A stretch of DNA of 64,000 bases from Ceratobasidium sp. AG-K (Eukaryota; Basidiomycota; Agaricomycetes; Cantharellales; Ceratobasidiaceae). Positions 24,856-37,689 of the stretch are shown here, in pieces. The stretch spans positions 765,001-829,000 of the forward strand of contig JAWNGF010000013.1 in assembly GCA_037039685.1 (NCBI GenBank). The letters run 5' to 3'. Under the pieces are notes generated by a model. The model searched no databases and was not told the DNA's origin. It saw only the letters and a program-made list of their open reading frames with translations. A program made the translations under genes and the position numbers. Within the stretch, counting starts at the first letter, position 1, and each line of letters opens with the position of its first letter.

Positions 24856-25388
24856 TCAAACGTAACACAGCCACGACACTATATGCACACGTATACGAGT
24901 CAAGCTGGCGAAAACAGAATATTGACCATATGAAAGATAACCTACCACACAGTCATAGACATCGGTTTCAAGGGTCATATCCACTCCCGAAACCTCTTTG
25001 ATAATGCCAATTGTCAATACGCCGAGCGCAGGAGTTGATTGAATACCCATGTCGGAATAACGACCATGATTGCTGAAGTTCTCAGCAAAAATGACAGGCT
25101 TGCTGTTGGTAGGAAAGTATATTTCAACAACCATGAGCACAACCGTTCCATCTGGAACGTTTTCATTCAAGAGAAATCTGATTGGTGCGCATATAGTGTT
25201 GGAAATTGGGAGGCAATTTTGTAGAACAGATAGTGAGGGCATACAGGTATCAACCAAACCAGAATCGACTGAGCCTGGAAGAGTATCCTTGTGACCGCAA
25301 TCCAAGCTTTTGGACGCAATGAGTCAGGCGAAGAAACCTTGCCAACAACTACCATCCGGTAGATAGAATGATGACTATCGGGTATCAT
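24856..25388 (-). CDS. Hypothetical protein fragment, possibly OB-fold-like
   Basis: Two overlapping minus-strand frames (25167-25388 beginning MIPDSHHSIYRMVVVGKV, and 24856-25305) look like pieces of one small protein joined by an undetermined splice or frame break. The second contains NENVPDGTVVLMVVEIYFP, then ALGVLTIGIIKEVSG and a VYDCVVG strand, an alternating strand pattern that recalls small OB-fold-like proteins I have seen among basidiomycete repeats. That resemblance is from memory and weak. There are no neighbours within 2 kb to help. It may be a relic of a mobile element gene. I cannot define start and end with confidence. Confidence 0.3.
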
Positions 25389-28136
25389 GAGAGCATAGTA
25401 AACTTAGCGAGAAGATGCAAGTAGGTGGGTAGTGTGAGGATCGCGTTTCCGTCCCCACTCGCTGGGCACAGCCTGTGGCGGTGCCCACCTTATCTTTCCT
25501 ATGTACACTCTGTTGTACCCCCTACACTTTCTCCATTTCACCCTTCATTCAATTGCTCTGTTCCTTAGCCTTTATATACAGCTCTTCGTATGCAGATACA
25601 AGCACTCCCTTCCTCAAATACGGGTCACCCAGCAAGTCACCCGCTCACTTGTGTAAGCGCCGACACTGCTGATCCCTCGCGTTCGACACCGAGGTCCCTG
25701 AGACCCCACAGTAGGAGAACAAGGTTGAGATGCAGGTGAATGGTGCTCACCATTGCCCCGGATTCATATGTTTAACTACTGTAGATAGCGGACCTCCGTG
25801 TTCTAGCGAGGTGAGCAAGAACATGGTGGGTTCGTCAGCAAAAATGGAATATGCTCCGGAGCGCGGGGGCACTGCGTACGTGCACGTGATCGCGACACTC
25901 CCATCGTGCCCCGCGGATCCGGAGCCTACGCAGCGCTCCTGAGCAAAGCCCTGGCTCCGGAGCACTCTGAGGCATTTTGGATTTTTGGTGAGTTGTGTGT
26001 AATACGGGGCTTTGTAATTTTAAATTTACTACATCAGTAGGAGGTGAACAATCTCATACACAAGACTTGCCATAGTCTAACTTCTCGGCAATCACGCAGT
26101 TCCAGGTATCACCGTTAGAGACAGTTTTGCGGTATATAATAATCACCTTACTGATCAAAATTGCACAAAGTCAGTGGAGCAAAGCGTATTTCTTACGTTC
26201 AGTAGAGAGTGCAGTAACCTTTGTACACTTGATCACATGATTTTGTTACTGCCAGAAAAACCGGACTTATTTCAAATTGAATTTAGCCTGTGGAGTGACC
26301 TTGTAGTAGCAAGGTAATACCAATCAAATCTACCAAGACGTCATCCTGTTGCGCCCAGCGACCGCCATATGCGTTTGGTACACCCAAAAAATTCTACAAT
26401 AGCCTTGCGCCCGACAGAATGCCATATGGGTGTTGGCTGCTTTATTCGAATCAAACCCCATGTACCTCGAGTCCCCTTGAATTATTCAAGAACTAAGCAT
26501 TTGGAGCGATTGACTTGGCCTAAACGAAGGAACGGGATCTCCGCGCCTTGGCCTCGAGGATAAGGCCAGATCCTTAGTCTTGCGTGCTCTCTGCCCGGCG
26601 ATCGGTTGATGTATTTCCATTCAATTACGCACACGACTTCTCGACTGCTTGCCTAGAGCCTATCCTCACACTAAACCACCTCTTGTGCGCACCTCCATTG
26701 AGAGACAAGAACCCCAAACAGCTCCAAGTCCTACCCCTATGTGGGTTATTGGGCTATCAGTTGAAGAGTTTGCACAATAACCCTGGCTCCCTACGACATA
26801 CCATGCGTTCTAGTTTATTGAAACCATACTAACTTTGCCACACATACAGCGCTTTACCTGATTGACACATTTGATCAAATGCGCTCATTAGGGGGTCTCG
26901 AATTGAAGGGTCAGGTGAGCTAATGACTTGCGATTAACTCCGAAGACGCTTGCCCTCGTATGCAACGCCAACCGAACGACTACACGAAGTACGTACTGTG
27001 ATGAAGCATGCATTCTCTCGCGCTCTAGAGACGGGTTGAGAAGGCCTTGCAATCCTGCGTCTCCTTCGATGCCATTTCAAGTTGATTTGGAAGACGCTTG
27101 TTGTACAACCGGTTTAGTCCACTCTCGGTGTAGCCTAATCATTCACTTGCCTCACCTGTCACGGTCCAGCTTGGGAGTGGGACAGGTGACCAGCGGCCCC
27201 AAATCTTATCTCAAAGGCAATCTACTCGCAATTGTTCTACCACACCTGGGTGACGAGCAAGCCCCGTTTCCCCGAAGCATGACAGAACTCGCACTCGCTC
27301 GGTCAGCGAGACAAGTCACACCACCTCATACCTGGCACTCTTATCTCGACCTCGATGTTGTTGCCGACGCAGCATGTGCTGCGTGGAAGCCGTGACAAGG
27401 TTGTGATGTTTTCCCGCGTGGTCGTGCTCCGAGTCGGGGGTTGTACAGAATTCGGATGCGGCCCTGCCACGCGAGAACTTGATCATGCAATCATTGAGCT
27501 GTTGACGTGTACGAGTTGGTAATGAATTGACTCGGTTCCGCAGCTTGTGTTGAGATCCCAGCGTCCGACGGTAGTAGACGCGGCTCTGGAGTTGTATCTA
27601 GTCAAATTGTTATAGCTACCTCGTCGTATGCCTGTATCCCAACTTTAGATGCACGTATCTTGGCGCCACGCAAATTCAGATGCTTCGAACACGCGTCACA
27701 CGAATCGGATCGTAAACCCACCCGGTAATATTCAAGTAGACAGCAACCAAACACCAGCTCCTCAACACAGAAAGTTGAACTACAGTTACGTTTCGTTAAA
27801 CAGAGTGTGTTTCTATACACTGGCAGAACCGGAATCTCAGTCGACAAAGCGGAACAAACGAGAATAGAAAAAAGGGGGTAGCGAGTGTGTGTTGACTTGG
27901 TGCTGTTGACTCGAAAACGGGGGGAGGCGTTCATGGTGGCACCCATGCGAGATGGACGGCCGAACCAGCGGAAGAGGAAGCGGGGGTTAAAAGAAAGCGT
28001 GTTGTTGGTTTAGTACTGTAAAATTTCGATATAAATAGTCCCAAGGACCGAGCTGAGGACTTGAAATAAACACGTGCGAAAGCTCAGGTCCGTTGCATGA
28101 AAGATCAAGAAAGAGGCATAGGTTGGAGAGCAAGGC
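25389..28136. other. Gene-poor region
   Basis: No convincing gene. A plus-strand frame of 155 codons at 26928-27395 has no recognisable domain and is not called. A short imperfect hairpin lies around 25853-25965, with TGCTCCGGAGC at the left and GCTCCGGAGCA at the right. The right end, from about 27900, is the 3' flank of the Ran1-like kinase gene on the minus strand. Confidence 0.4.
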
Positions 28137-31100
28137 TCAATCCCGGGCTCCAAAGGCCCTCAGCATACCCTTGAGAGTATTGATCTGGCCCTTTTGCACC
28201 TTCTTGGGCACTTCGGGCGACGCACTGCGCTCTCCAAATCCAGCCGAAGACGAAGAGGCATCGGCGCGGCGGTAAAAGGATGAGGGCTGCTCGGTGATCG
28301 TACCAAGACCGTGTTGAGGACGCGGGGGAGGACGGTTGCGACGAGAGGGTCCACCAAAGATGTCGCCCTGGACAAGTTGGCCGTTGACGCGGGGATGGGC
28401 CTGGCGCGGAAGCGCATCGAGTTCCCAAGGCACACCATCCATATCTGCGGGGATCAGTACCTAACCAACCCATAAACGGAACACTCACTCTTGACATTGG
28501 ACTGGCGGGGCGGCGGCACGCGCTTGGGCGCACTCCGCACCGAGGGAACCGACTTCTTGCCGACCGACGCACCCGAGACGCTCGTCGCGATCGTCGAGAT
28601 GGTCTGCGCGCTGCCGTTGCTAAAGTGCGTAAACGTCGTCGAGACGGTCGAGGTGGACTGGCGCCAGTTGGACGAGTCGACGGCCGAGGCACGCGAGCTG
28701 TCGCGCGAGTGGGTGTACGGGTCGTGGGCGCGGGCCGACGGGGCGGGCGAGGGCTCGGGGCGGGCGTTGAGGGACGAGGTCGAACCCGAGTCGTGCTTGG
28801 GGGCGCGGTAGGCCGAGGCGGGCGAGTGGTTGGCGCGGGCGTCGGTGCCGGTTCCGAATTGGCCAATAGGCGAGCCACCCCAGCGGTCGGCGGGACGACG
28901 TCCACGGACTTCGCCACCAAGAGGGGAAGGCGTGTGGGGTGCGTGGGCGGCGGGCGTGGTCGGAGGCGGGATGTGGGTCGCACCGGGCGCGTGGGGGTGT
29001 ACGTAGCGGTCGGGCGCGGGGGCGGGGGCAGCACGCGGTGCGGCAGGCCGGTTGACGGCATCGAGACTTCCCAACAAGCTCCGGACGGTTGGGGTCGAAG
29101 CGGCTTCTCCTCCATCCTTGACATTCTCCAACTTGGCTTCCTTTCTCGACGATCCAGACCCAGACTCGTTGCGAACACGGAACAAACTCCACTTGGACGG
29201 CTTCTTGGTCAACACTTTTGAGGCCGAGAGCTCGCGGGCGAGGTCCTGGACCTTGGCAGCTGAATCTTCTCCGAGCGGGGTGACGACGACTTCGGGGGTG
29301 GGTGGGACGTTCTTCTTCTTGGCTCCTCGTTTGCCGCGCTTGCGAGCACCGCTGGTTGTCGTGCGCATCATCTGGTCTTCAATGTTCTCCTTTTCAGCCT
29401 CGGCATACTCCTTGGGCGTAAGCGGTTCCTCGTCTAGGACCAGCCCCAATCCACCGTGCTCCAGCGCTTCGCGAACGCCTTCGACATCGATCAGGCCATC
29501 CCTTTGTACTGGCACACCACCCAACACGACATCTCCAGCAGCCGACATGACGGGGGTTGCGGTAACGTCACCGCCGAAATGCCTGACGAGGTTCTTGACC
29601 CACTCGCCAAAGCCGACGGCGTCGATGCGTCCAGTGTCGGGGATGCAAAACACACGGGTGGCGAGGAAGGTGGCCACGGCGTGAGTCATGCCTGCGAACC
29701 GGCCCAGGAAAAAGTTGATCGGGTCGGCGCGGAATGCGGTAAAGGACGGGCAAGCGCCCTCAAACGTATCCGACCATGGGTTCACGTGGTAGAGCCTATA
29801 AGGAGTTAGAGCGGATCAATAGAGATGAGATGGACGCACATGTTGATCAGGACGATGCCGAGAGACCAGACGTCGGCAGCGCGGGGGTTGTACGTTGGGG
29901 CGCAGTTGTTGCGACATTCTGGGCGGGGGTTAGAAAGGCCGGAGGGATTCATTTGGACTCACCATAGCTCATGTACGGTGCACTGCCACAATCCATATCG
30001 GCGCTCTCTGCTTCATTGGTCGCAAGGCCAAAATCAGACAGCTTGACGACGACCCTGCGCTCGCAGCGAGTGTCCGGGCCCTGGTCTGTGACGATAAAGT
30101 TCTCGGGCTTTATATCGCGGTGGGAGACGCCGCGGGCGTGGCAGGCGGCAATGGCATCGCACATTTGGCGGACCATGCTCGAGATGAGCTTCAGACGGGT
30201 CGGACTGAGGATGAGCGAGGGGCCGAGGGCGCAGAGCAGCGAGGGAGTCGGGGGCGTGCGGCTCGAGGGCTCGGGGACATGGGAAGGGGCGCGGGGCGTA
30301 AACTCGTGCTCGTGTTCTTCGGACAGTGGCGAGGGCATCGCATCGCGGCTCTGCTCCAAAAAATAGAACAAATCCGGACCGCGCACATACTCGAGCACGA
30401 GGAACAGACAAGACGGGCTCTCGAGTGCTGCGTGGAGCGAGACGATGTTGGGATGAACAGGCAGGCTGCCGTGGAGTGTGGCTTCGAGCATTTGAACCGC
30501 GAGGCTCTCGGGCGTGGTGAGCGACGCACGCGAGAGACACTTGATCGCAAACGAGTTGCCGTACTTGCGGTCAGGCGAGCGGATGGTCATGTCGGGGTCG
30601 GTGTGGGCATCGTCGGAACCGTTCCAGACAAAGGGCAAGTCGCTGTCGGTTGCAGGCGTTGGTTCGGACAGGATTTCACGGGCGAGGAACACGGTGGCGT
30701 AGCTGCCGCTGCCCAACTTGCGCACAATCTCGTAGCGGGCCTGGGCACCGTTCTGGGGTCCTCCGAGCACAGGCGGGCGGCCGTGGTCGACGGCAGTGAC
30801 CATCTCGCCATTGATCATCGATCCATGTCCAACCACATCGCCTTCTCCGAGAATCTCTTCTGGAAGCGAGCCATTAAACACACTCGAGGTGCGGTACGAG
30901 GCCAGGCGGACCGACACCTGGCGAGACTGCAGCCGGGCGCTGGACGGAGGGCGTGAGAGCGAAAAGGCACTGGCAATCGACACTCGGCGGGAAAAGCGTG
31001 CAGATGCGTTGCTAAGCCGGCGGGGATTGGTACGAGGACTCATGCGGATGGGCGAGGCCGACGACACGACCGATGGCGGGAGCAGCAGAGGCTTGGGCTC

Positions 31101-31389
31101 GACTGACAGCTTGGACGGCGTATGGGGCGGGGTGGGCCAGGTGGGGCTAGGCAACCCAGACGAGGGCGAGTCGTATCCTGCGCTCGACAGCCGGCGACTG
31201 AACGAGTCAGCAACAGCCAACAAAGGTCAGGTCAGCTCACCTAATACCCGTCGTCTGGAGAGGAGGAATCGCATACTGGTAGGGTTGGCTGAATCGCTCA
31301 GTGTTGGCTGTGAGCGCCGCGTACAGGGCCGACGAAGCCTGGGGCCGCGCCAGGCGCTCACCCTCCGAGGGAAAAACGACCTGGGACAT
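28137..31389 (-). CDS. Ran1/Vhs1/Sks1-like serine/threonine kinase
   Basis: The start is ATG 31389 (MSQVVFPSEGERLARP). A first intron, GTGAGC..TTCAG, brings in the Ser/Pro-rich N-terminus. The kinase domain has GSGSYATVFLA, FAIKCLSR, EYVRGPDLFYFLEQ, HRDIKPENFIV, LSDFGLAT and CGSAPYMSY/EC across an intron. It continues with ADVWSLGIVLINM/LYHVNPW and ACPSFTAFRADPINFFLGRF, the signature of the Ran1/Vhs1/Sks1 group that controls meiotic entry or glucose and cell-cycle responses in yeasts. The family's usual insert before HRD is enlarged by a proline/histidine-rich loop. The tail of roughly 450 residues is Pro/Ala/Ser-rich, with KRGKRGAKKKN resembling a nuclear localisation signal. The last exon codes for a conserved-looking MDGVPWELDALPRQAHPR segment. 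The upstream neighbour is the tRNA-Ser region. Kinase class is firm; the role is inferred. Confidence 0.88.
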
Positions 31390-32324
31390 CCGCGACGGCG
31401 GGAGAGAGTAGGGAATAGGCAGGCAGAGTAGAAACAGTCAAATCAACACAACGCACTCGACACAATATTAGAACGGAACTACGGTGGCCGGCGTCGTGCA
31501 ATAATCCGCGCTCAAAGCTGCAGACACGACGCAGGTAGGGAGGAGAAGAGAGAGAGAACACAGCCCAAACTCACCAATACTGAAGCACTGCGACCATGTG
31601 GTCCTCAGGTGCAAATCAGTCACACCTGTCATCTGTCATTGCTTACACGTCCGGTCCTCCAGCCCGCTTCCTTCAGCCAGCCCAAGGCTCTGCGTCCTCT
31701 GACCTTTTTGCCACCTGTTCGCCGCCGTCACTATCAGTCTTCAAGCCGGCCACTCTCCCACCACTCTCGGCCACGATCCTGTCTGCATGTGACCATTACA
31801 GGCTAACGTTACGCATCACCCTTCTGCTAGTCACTAGCAAGTCACGCTTCGCACTGCGGGGTCCGTATGGTACCCCGGTAACCGTCAGCACATGTGGTCA
31901 CGCAATCCGCTGCTCCAACTCCCAATTCCAGGCCTTCTCAGACTCTATTTCTGCCACCTTCTCTCGCCTTCCCGACGGATCACCTCGGTTTTTCCACAAC
32001 CGCAGTCATTCGGGAAGCGCATACAATGACGATTACATTCGGATTCCGTTTTCGACACAGGAGAACCCGTCAGCTCCCGTGTGTCCGCACATGCGTCCGA
32101 CGGCTGTCATGTGTTTATTCGGCAATCGTGGAGCCTGAAATGTATACGTGGACATTAAATTCATTTTCACCGCGCGCATGCGGTACGCAAACGTGTCTCG
32201 TCAAATGATCGCCGCCGGACCGACTGGGGTGGTCCACATGACCTAGGGATCGCCCCACCCGTTGACATGCATGATCCAGAATGCAGCATCGCCACTACAG
32301 TGATCTCTGTGGAGTCTAACCCAA
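31390..32324. other. Upstream region of the Ran1-like kinase
   Basis: The 5' leader and promoter side of the kinase on the minus strand. Long open frames on the plus strand here are of low complexity and have no recognisable content. Confidence 0.4.
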
Positions 32325-32417
32325 GGTCGTTTGCCAGAGTGGTTAATGGGTGCCCCTGCTATTTGTCAGCACAGGGTATGGTCTCCGACCGCGTGTGTTC
32401 GAATCGCACAGCGACCG
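32325..32417 (+). tRNA. tRNA-Ser(GCU) with an 11-nt intron
   Basis: A complete class II tRNA. The acceptor stem GGTCGTT pairs with AGCGACC, and the discriminator is G. The D arm is CCAGAGTGGTTAATGG. The anticodon stem TGCCC pairs with GGGTA. The loop holds anticodon GCT and an 11-nt insert after position 37 (TTTGTCAGCAC), as expected for a tRNA intron. The variable arm is GGTC-TCC-GACC and the T arm is GTGTG-TTCGAAT-CGCAC. A T-rich run with TTTCTTTT follows as Pol III terminator. It decodes AGC/AGU serine. A second copy is at 49929-50021. Confidence 0.93.
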
Positions 32418-33057
32418 TTTCTTTTGCAGGTTCAGTGTTTTGCCTATCTCGGCGCATCTCCAGGACCCTTGATGACTCGGTCCCGTTTGGGACGTCGGTC
32501 ATTTGAGTGATCAAAGGCGCAATCCGACCCGTAGCAACGTCGATAACGGTCACGGTCACTTGTGCCGTTGGTTTGACTCGCTGGCGGTACTGGTGAGCAA
32601 AGTCTAAGTTTTGGCGGTGCGGGGCAATTTCAAGTGGGAGCAGTTTGAGGTCCTGGGGATGTGCATATAGACGCTGAATGCTCATGGAGTAATGTCAGCT
32701 TTGGCGTGGGAGCATTTACGGCGATTAGACACCTGTGTGTTGGCATGGGCCCAGGTTCTGTGCCTGGGTGTATGCTGCGGAATGAAATGTTTTGCACAAT
32801 ACCCCGACGCTCAAGATTTGTACCATCATGGCTGAACGGTACATTTTCACAACTCCCAGCCATTCATTTTATCGTCGAGGAAAGCCAACTACATTGGGCA
32901 CTCGGACTTGGCTCATTGGTTATATCTTGTCTCAAGACACCATGTCAAGTACAACATTAAATAGCGATGAAATATTCGTAGACTGGACGACCGGTAGCCA
33001 AAAGTGTATTAATCGGACAGGTAGACTAAGGCGAATAGCTCTAGGCCTAATATCACT
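32418..33057. other. Intergenic between tRNA-Ser and the M43 protease
   Basis: No gene seen. It contains the tRNA terminator at the left and the 3' flank of the minus-strand protease at the right. Confidence 0.4.
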
Positions 33058-34454
33058 TCAGGCTTGCATACCACGATACATCATAAGCTGTTGTTGCATA
33101 CGTCTGGCCTGGCCAGGGGTAAACTGCAAGAAAGTACCAGTCAAAATTTGTTCGATGTATGGGCGATAGTCATGACTCTTACCTGTTCCATACAGGCATC
33201 ATCGGTGTAGTCCATGCTGTGGTGAATCGGGGTTAGCACTCTCCTGCAAGAACCGAGGACCGTACGTACAAGTTGCGGATTGGGTCCGAACCGGGAGCGG
33301 CGCAGGTATCACGACCTACGGGGCAGCCATAAGCTGGTGATGCTTCCTGGGGAGTATCATCAACGTAATCGCCTAAGTAGGAGCTTGTCAGTACAACCTC
33401 TTGCAGATTGATAGCCAACGCAAACATACCAGTGGGATTACATCCATTTACAAATTCATCCGGAAATGCATTTTCAAATGTATGATAGAGGCCTGGAAGC
33501 GTGCGTATTTGTTTAGTACGCGACTTGGAAGTCATAGTTGCGAGTACTTACCAACCCAGTGACCAGCTTCATGAGTCAAGGTTCTGCCTGTGCTCAACCC
33601 TTTAGTCACTACGCGGGCAGACGCTACTGATTGTAAGTGCTCACCTAGGTTATAAGGCGCTCCGGTCCCCCCTGGCACAGTGGTGTGTACTATAACCACC
33701 CCATCGTCCTGGGGGTTCGTTATATAGGACGAAGGGAATGTAGCATAGCTGAAAGGGGTGCTTCGTCAGTAATAGGTTTCAGTAGTGGTGTTTGGAGCTT
33801 GACCAACCCAAGCAACGGTTCCGACCTGTTGTATTAGAATCAGCAAAGCAGTTCAGCGCAGGTAGTCATTCAGGCCACGTACTTCGGGCCTGTAATCGAG
33901 CCAACCGTATAAACATTGAGGGCATTTGGTCCTCCTTTGCGTAGTGCTCTTTTCATATCGGTCTGCTTTGACCTGTGGAGATTCTAATTAGCCATGAGCT
34001 ACGCCAACTAACTTCGGTGCTGCCTTACGAATTAGGCTGGGTATTGAACCAGTCACTGTTGACACTCCGGTCGACGCTCGAAAGCCTAAATACTAAACCA
34101 GGTCCCCTCTAGATTGCAACATCATACATTAGCATAACCGCGAATGGCTCGTTAAATCTCATCCCTTACATAGTCTTGATTGAGCACGTCGATTGAAGCA
34201 GTGATTTGTGAGTCTGGAATATTGCCCCCCGCCAGAGTGTGATCAGCCGAGATCACATGCCAGTAAACCGGAATGGTAACGGCGAATGTGGATGGGGGCG
34301 AAACCTGGTGAGCGGCAAAGTTGGCCTCTGCGGCTTTAATTTCAGAATCCGAGAGGTGAGAGCCGCACGCCCGAGGGCCGCCTGGAGGACTACTGGGCAA
34401 TGCCGCAGCCAAAACGGTCGCAGTAGCGATGAACAGGGCAGAAAGTCTCAACAT
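33058..34454 (-). CDS. Secreted M43B (pappalysin-like) zinc metalloprotease
   Basis: A secreted endopeptidase. ATG 34454 begins a signal peptide ([20 protein letters not shown]). After the propeptide-like stretch ending LNQDY, the spliced exons give [37 protein letters not shown] and [12 protein letters not shown]. The zinc-binding motif [11 protein letters not shown] then follows (HExxHxxGxxH), split by an intron after the Val. Downstream come the family's [21 protein letters not shown] segment and the Met-turn region [11 protein letters not shown]. The end is [21 protein letters not shown], with the stop at 33058-33060. Cysteines typical of disulfides are retained. Introns are all short. 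The model appears complete and active. A role in protein digestion or host interaction is inferred from the family. Confidence 0.9.
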
Positions 34455-36345
34455 GAGTGAGGAGTAGACTCAAGATGAAGATGCGGTGGTTGCTGGATGG
34501 GCTGGAGGGCGGGTTTGGACTCTTTTTGTGGTGTCCGTGCCAAACTAACGAGTTCCTTGACGTACATGACATGATGCGAGGTAATAGGAAACATCAAATA
34601 TGTTTGACGTGGAGAAGCCATAGCTCCTTGAGCAACATACACGGAGGATCGTCCTCCGCTGTAATCCGCAGAACTGTATCCAGAGCATCCCGCGAGCAAG
34701 GATTGGCGTGCCTCTGGCTTTCCCCTCACCCCCATCACCAGAGACCCACAGCATAGGCGATGGTGAGTGGTTGATCTTGGGGAGAGTATTGGGTCTACGA
34801 TCATGTCTGTCGATCAAACAGCGGAAGCCAGAGATGTAGATCAAACACAAAAGAAGAGTTGATGATGTGAATATAGTGATTTAGAAGGCACGGCTACGTC
34901 TAAGTGAATTCCTTTTCAATTACTCGTGCCCGGAATGTCGGGCGAGATTCGGTTCTAGAGTGGGCGGATGGCGGCATTTTCAATGAACCGCAAAAGAATG
35001 ACGTCGGCCGAATCGGTTCCGGGTGGGATGTTGCATTGGAGGAAACTCACGAACATTCAGGATATTAATTTGGTTTCAGCACAAATTAACCCAACGATCG
35101 GTCCGTCGAGAATATATATCTGTAGATTTTTATTACTTGTCAAGGCGTCTATGTAATTAAGGGGCCGTCCGGCAAGGCTCCACGCGTATGGATACACTCG
35201 TGATGCTATACCGAACACATTGTTAGCAGCCCAGGGCGTTTCTGGTGTTAGGCAATGGAGCCAATGTTGGCCAATGACCACCGATGTCGACGCTATGCCT
35301 TGGGTGTCAAGTCAGGGGTTGGGAGCTTGGGGTGTGAGAAATTTGGCATGCTAGGCCCCGACGCAAATGATAGTTGACACTCTGTAAAAGTTCTGGATGT
35401 CAAAACATCAAAAACAATAGCTGGCGTACTGGTAACAGTATATGCGTGGGACTCATGTCCTGGTTGGAGCCACCGCGAGTACAGTATTTTGATGGGATAG
35501 CATCCTTTCTCGTTTGTTACGTTATTCAGGGTGGACGAGCAACCGACGACCCCGCCCCCTGTGTTGCGCTATCGGCTGCTAACCTTTGTCCGGTACGGTT
35601 CCATCACCGGCCTGCTAGTCCTCAATAAAAACCGCGGGCTCTAATTTGTGCTAGTAAACCCAAATCACTCCAAATAGCGAGAGCTACTAGCACATGAGGT
35701 TTTCGTCGAGTCGCGGTTGTTATAACTCTATCTTTGCTGGATCGCGCTGTTCAGATGGGGTGTGACAGTAGGAAGTTATGTCTGGACCAACCCAAGGAAG
35801 AATACAGAGGGCATTGGGTGTGGGCGTCATGTCTCCGTTGATATCCTATGACGCGCATACAACCTCGCTCATACGCGGCGGGGCGGGTTCAACACACGTT
35901 ATTGGGGGGCCACCTTGTAATGCTAGACATAAGTTTGACATAGAGTATGAAGCGCTATTCCGGTCCAGAAATTCGCGTTTCCATTAGAGGTTGATTTGCC
36001 TCATAACAGATGTAATTATGTGCATTCAGTGCGTACGTCCAACCATACACCGTATTGCTAGACTGGATTGGCATTGGATCAAACCTCCTGGGAGCTATTC
36101 ACATGGCCTTGTATTGAGCAGTGGTAGTCTTCCGTAAGATACACTCGTGCCCAGCGCATCGTACCCATGGGCAATCAGAGCCCTTTGTACGGATCCCGTT
36201 GCTCGCGTTAGCCGCGTGGTTCCTGTTTTCAATCTTTAAAATCTATCACATCACGGCGAATACAGGTGCCATTTTGAGCTGAAACAAAAGTATAACTACA
36301 AAAACGACCATACCCAGACCAGCCACCCAGCTCCTAACCCCAGGA
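34455..36345. other. Intergenic, no gene seen
   Basis: Nearly 1.9 kb between two minus-strand genes. Only short frames without motifs are present. The left part is the promoter of the protease gene; the right part is the 3' flank of RACK1. Confidence 0.45.
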
Positions 36346-37689
36346 TTACGAGCTGACGGTCCAGACGCGGACGAGGTCATCGGTGAAACCACCAAACAGA
36401 GTCTGGCCATCGGCAGACCAGGCAAGGGACACACACTCGGGTTCCCGTCCGGTCTTTCCGGTGTTGGCATACTCGGGCTTGAGTTCGTCAACAATCGACC
36501 TAGTAATAACCATAAGGACATAGTATGGACATGGTTGGTTGGCCAAAACTCACTTGCTCTCGAGATCGAAGATCTTGACGCAGCTCGCGGTCGCCGCGCA
36601 GAGCCAGTACCTGTTGGGGCTGAAAACGAGGGCGTTGACGATGTCACCGGCCTCGAGAGAGTAAAGGTGCTTTCCGTCGTTGAGATCCCAAAGCATAGTG
36701 ATGCCGTCCTTGCCACCAGAGGCCGCGAGCGAGCCGTCGGGAGAGACAGAGATCGAGTTGATGTAGCCGGTGTGGCCATAGTGATTTGTCCTGAGCTTGC
36801 ACTTGGAGAGCTCCCAAACCTTGATAATTAAACAAGGTCAGTACACGCTGAGGGTAATTAGGCGGTAAAGCGAAATGGGCGTCAGAGATCTTGGTGATAA
36901 TGTGTAGTTTCATGGAGCGTGAGGGCTCTCTAAAGTAGCAAATATTGTTTGTGGCATCATTCGAGAAGGAGCATGGGAGGAGGAAAAAACTGGATTCGGA
37001 CACACCTTGACGACCTTGTCCCAGCCGCAGGAGACAATAACCGGGTTCATCGCATTCGGGCTGAAGCGAACACACGAAACCCTATACTTCGGATTAGCAT
37101 CCTAGTATTCCGGGTATTCGCTCGATACTCACCACTCGGAGTGACCCTCCTCTTTGATATCAAACTTGCACTCTCCGAGGGTGTTCCAGAGCTTGATTGT
37201 GCGATCGCGAGAACCAGAAACGATTTGCCTGTTATCGGCGCTGAAGCTGACTGACAACACATCAGAGGTATGGCCCACGAAGCGGCGGGTGGTGAGACCG
37301 GTGTTGAGGTCCCAGAGACGAAGAGTGTGATCCCAGGAAGAGGAAAGGGCGAATTGGCCGTCGGAGGAGATGACAATATCGGAAACAAAGTGGTTGTGGC
37401 CGTGCAGGATACGCTTAGGGTAGCCGTATTGCATGTCATCGCGAGTCAATTGCCACACAATGATGGTCTTGTCTACCCAGATCGGTTAGAATTGGTTTGC
37501 GGGTGGGCGGGTCAAAGGAACTGACCACGAGAGGCTGTCAAGATTGTGTCTGGCGACTCGCTGGAGGTCGCGATGGCAGTGACCCAACCTGGCCAAATCA
37601 TATGCGTTAGGCGAAATAAATGTCCAGCTAGGTCCTAACTTGCCTTTGTGGCCAGCAAGAGTTCCGACATAGCGCATAGACTCGGACAT
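36346..37689 (-). CDS. cpc2: RACK1/Cpc2 (G-beta-like) ribosomal WD40 scaffold
   Basis: A seven-bladed WD40 protein that sits on the 40S ribosomal subunit near the mRNA exit and links signalling with translation. The start [16 protein letters not shown] leads over a GC..AG intron (37589-37643) into [24 protein letters not shown] repeats follow in order: [109 protein letters not shown], a blade with [14 protein letters not shown], and a last blade ending [10 protein letters not shown]. The stop is at 36346. Length and spacing fit the family. One intron of about 180 nt is much longer than the others and contains a U24 snoRNA. The gene is divergent from the Med1 gene. Confidence 0.97.
36878..36964 (-). 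ncRNA. snR24: U24 (snR24) box C/D snoRNA inside the RACK1 intron
   Basis: It lies within the long RACK1 intron on the same strand. Read on the minus strand it has a C box ATGATGC (36954-36960), a first antisense element ATATTTGCTACTT, a second antisense element CACCAAGATCT, and a D box CTGA (36882-36885) directly after. Both elements match the two long 25S rRNA complementarities known for U24, the target stretch reading AGATCTTGGTG..GTAGCAAATAT. The last base of the C box differs from consensus. The D' and C' boxes are weak. The ends are approximate. It would guide 2'-O-methylation of 25S rRNA. In budding yeast the same snoRNA sits in the intron of ASC1, the RACK1 homologue. Confidence 0.9.

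Noticed and set aside
25853..25965. TCCGGAG inverted motifs as a mobile element
   Set aside because: Only the outer 11 bases pair well; the inner part does not fold cleanly, so it is noted in the region entry but not called.
26928..27395. A 155-codon plus-strand frame
   Set aside because: No family resemblance, no splice partners and a composition like random sequence.
28625..29221. Gly/Arg-rich plus-strand frame
   Set aside because: Shadow of the Pro/Ala-rich kinase tail on the minus strand.
30120..30956. Long plus-strand frame opposite the Ran1-like kinase
   Set aside because: It is the antisense shadow of a GC-rich kinase exon; the minus strand carries all kinase motifs.
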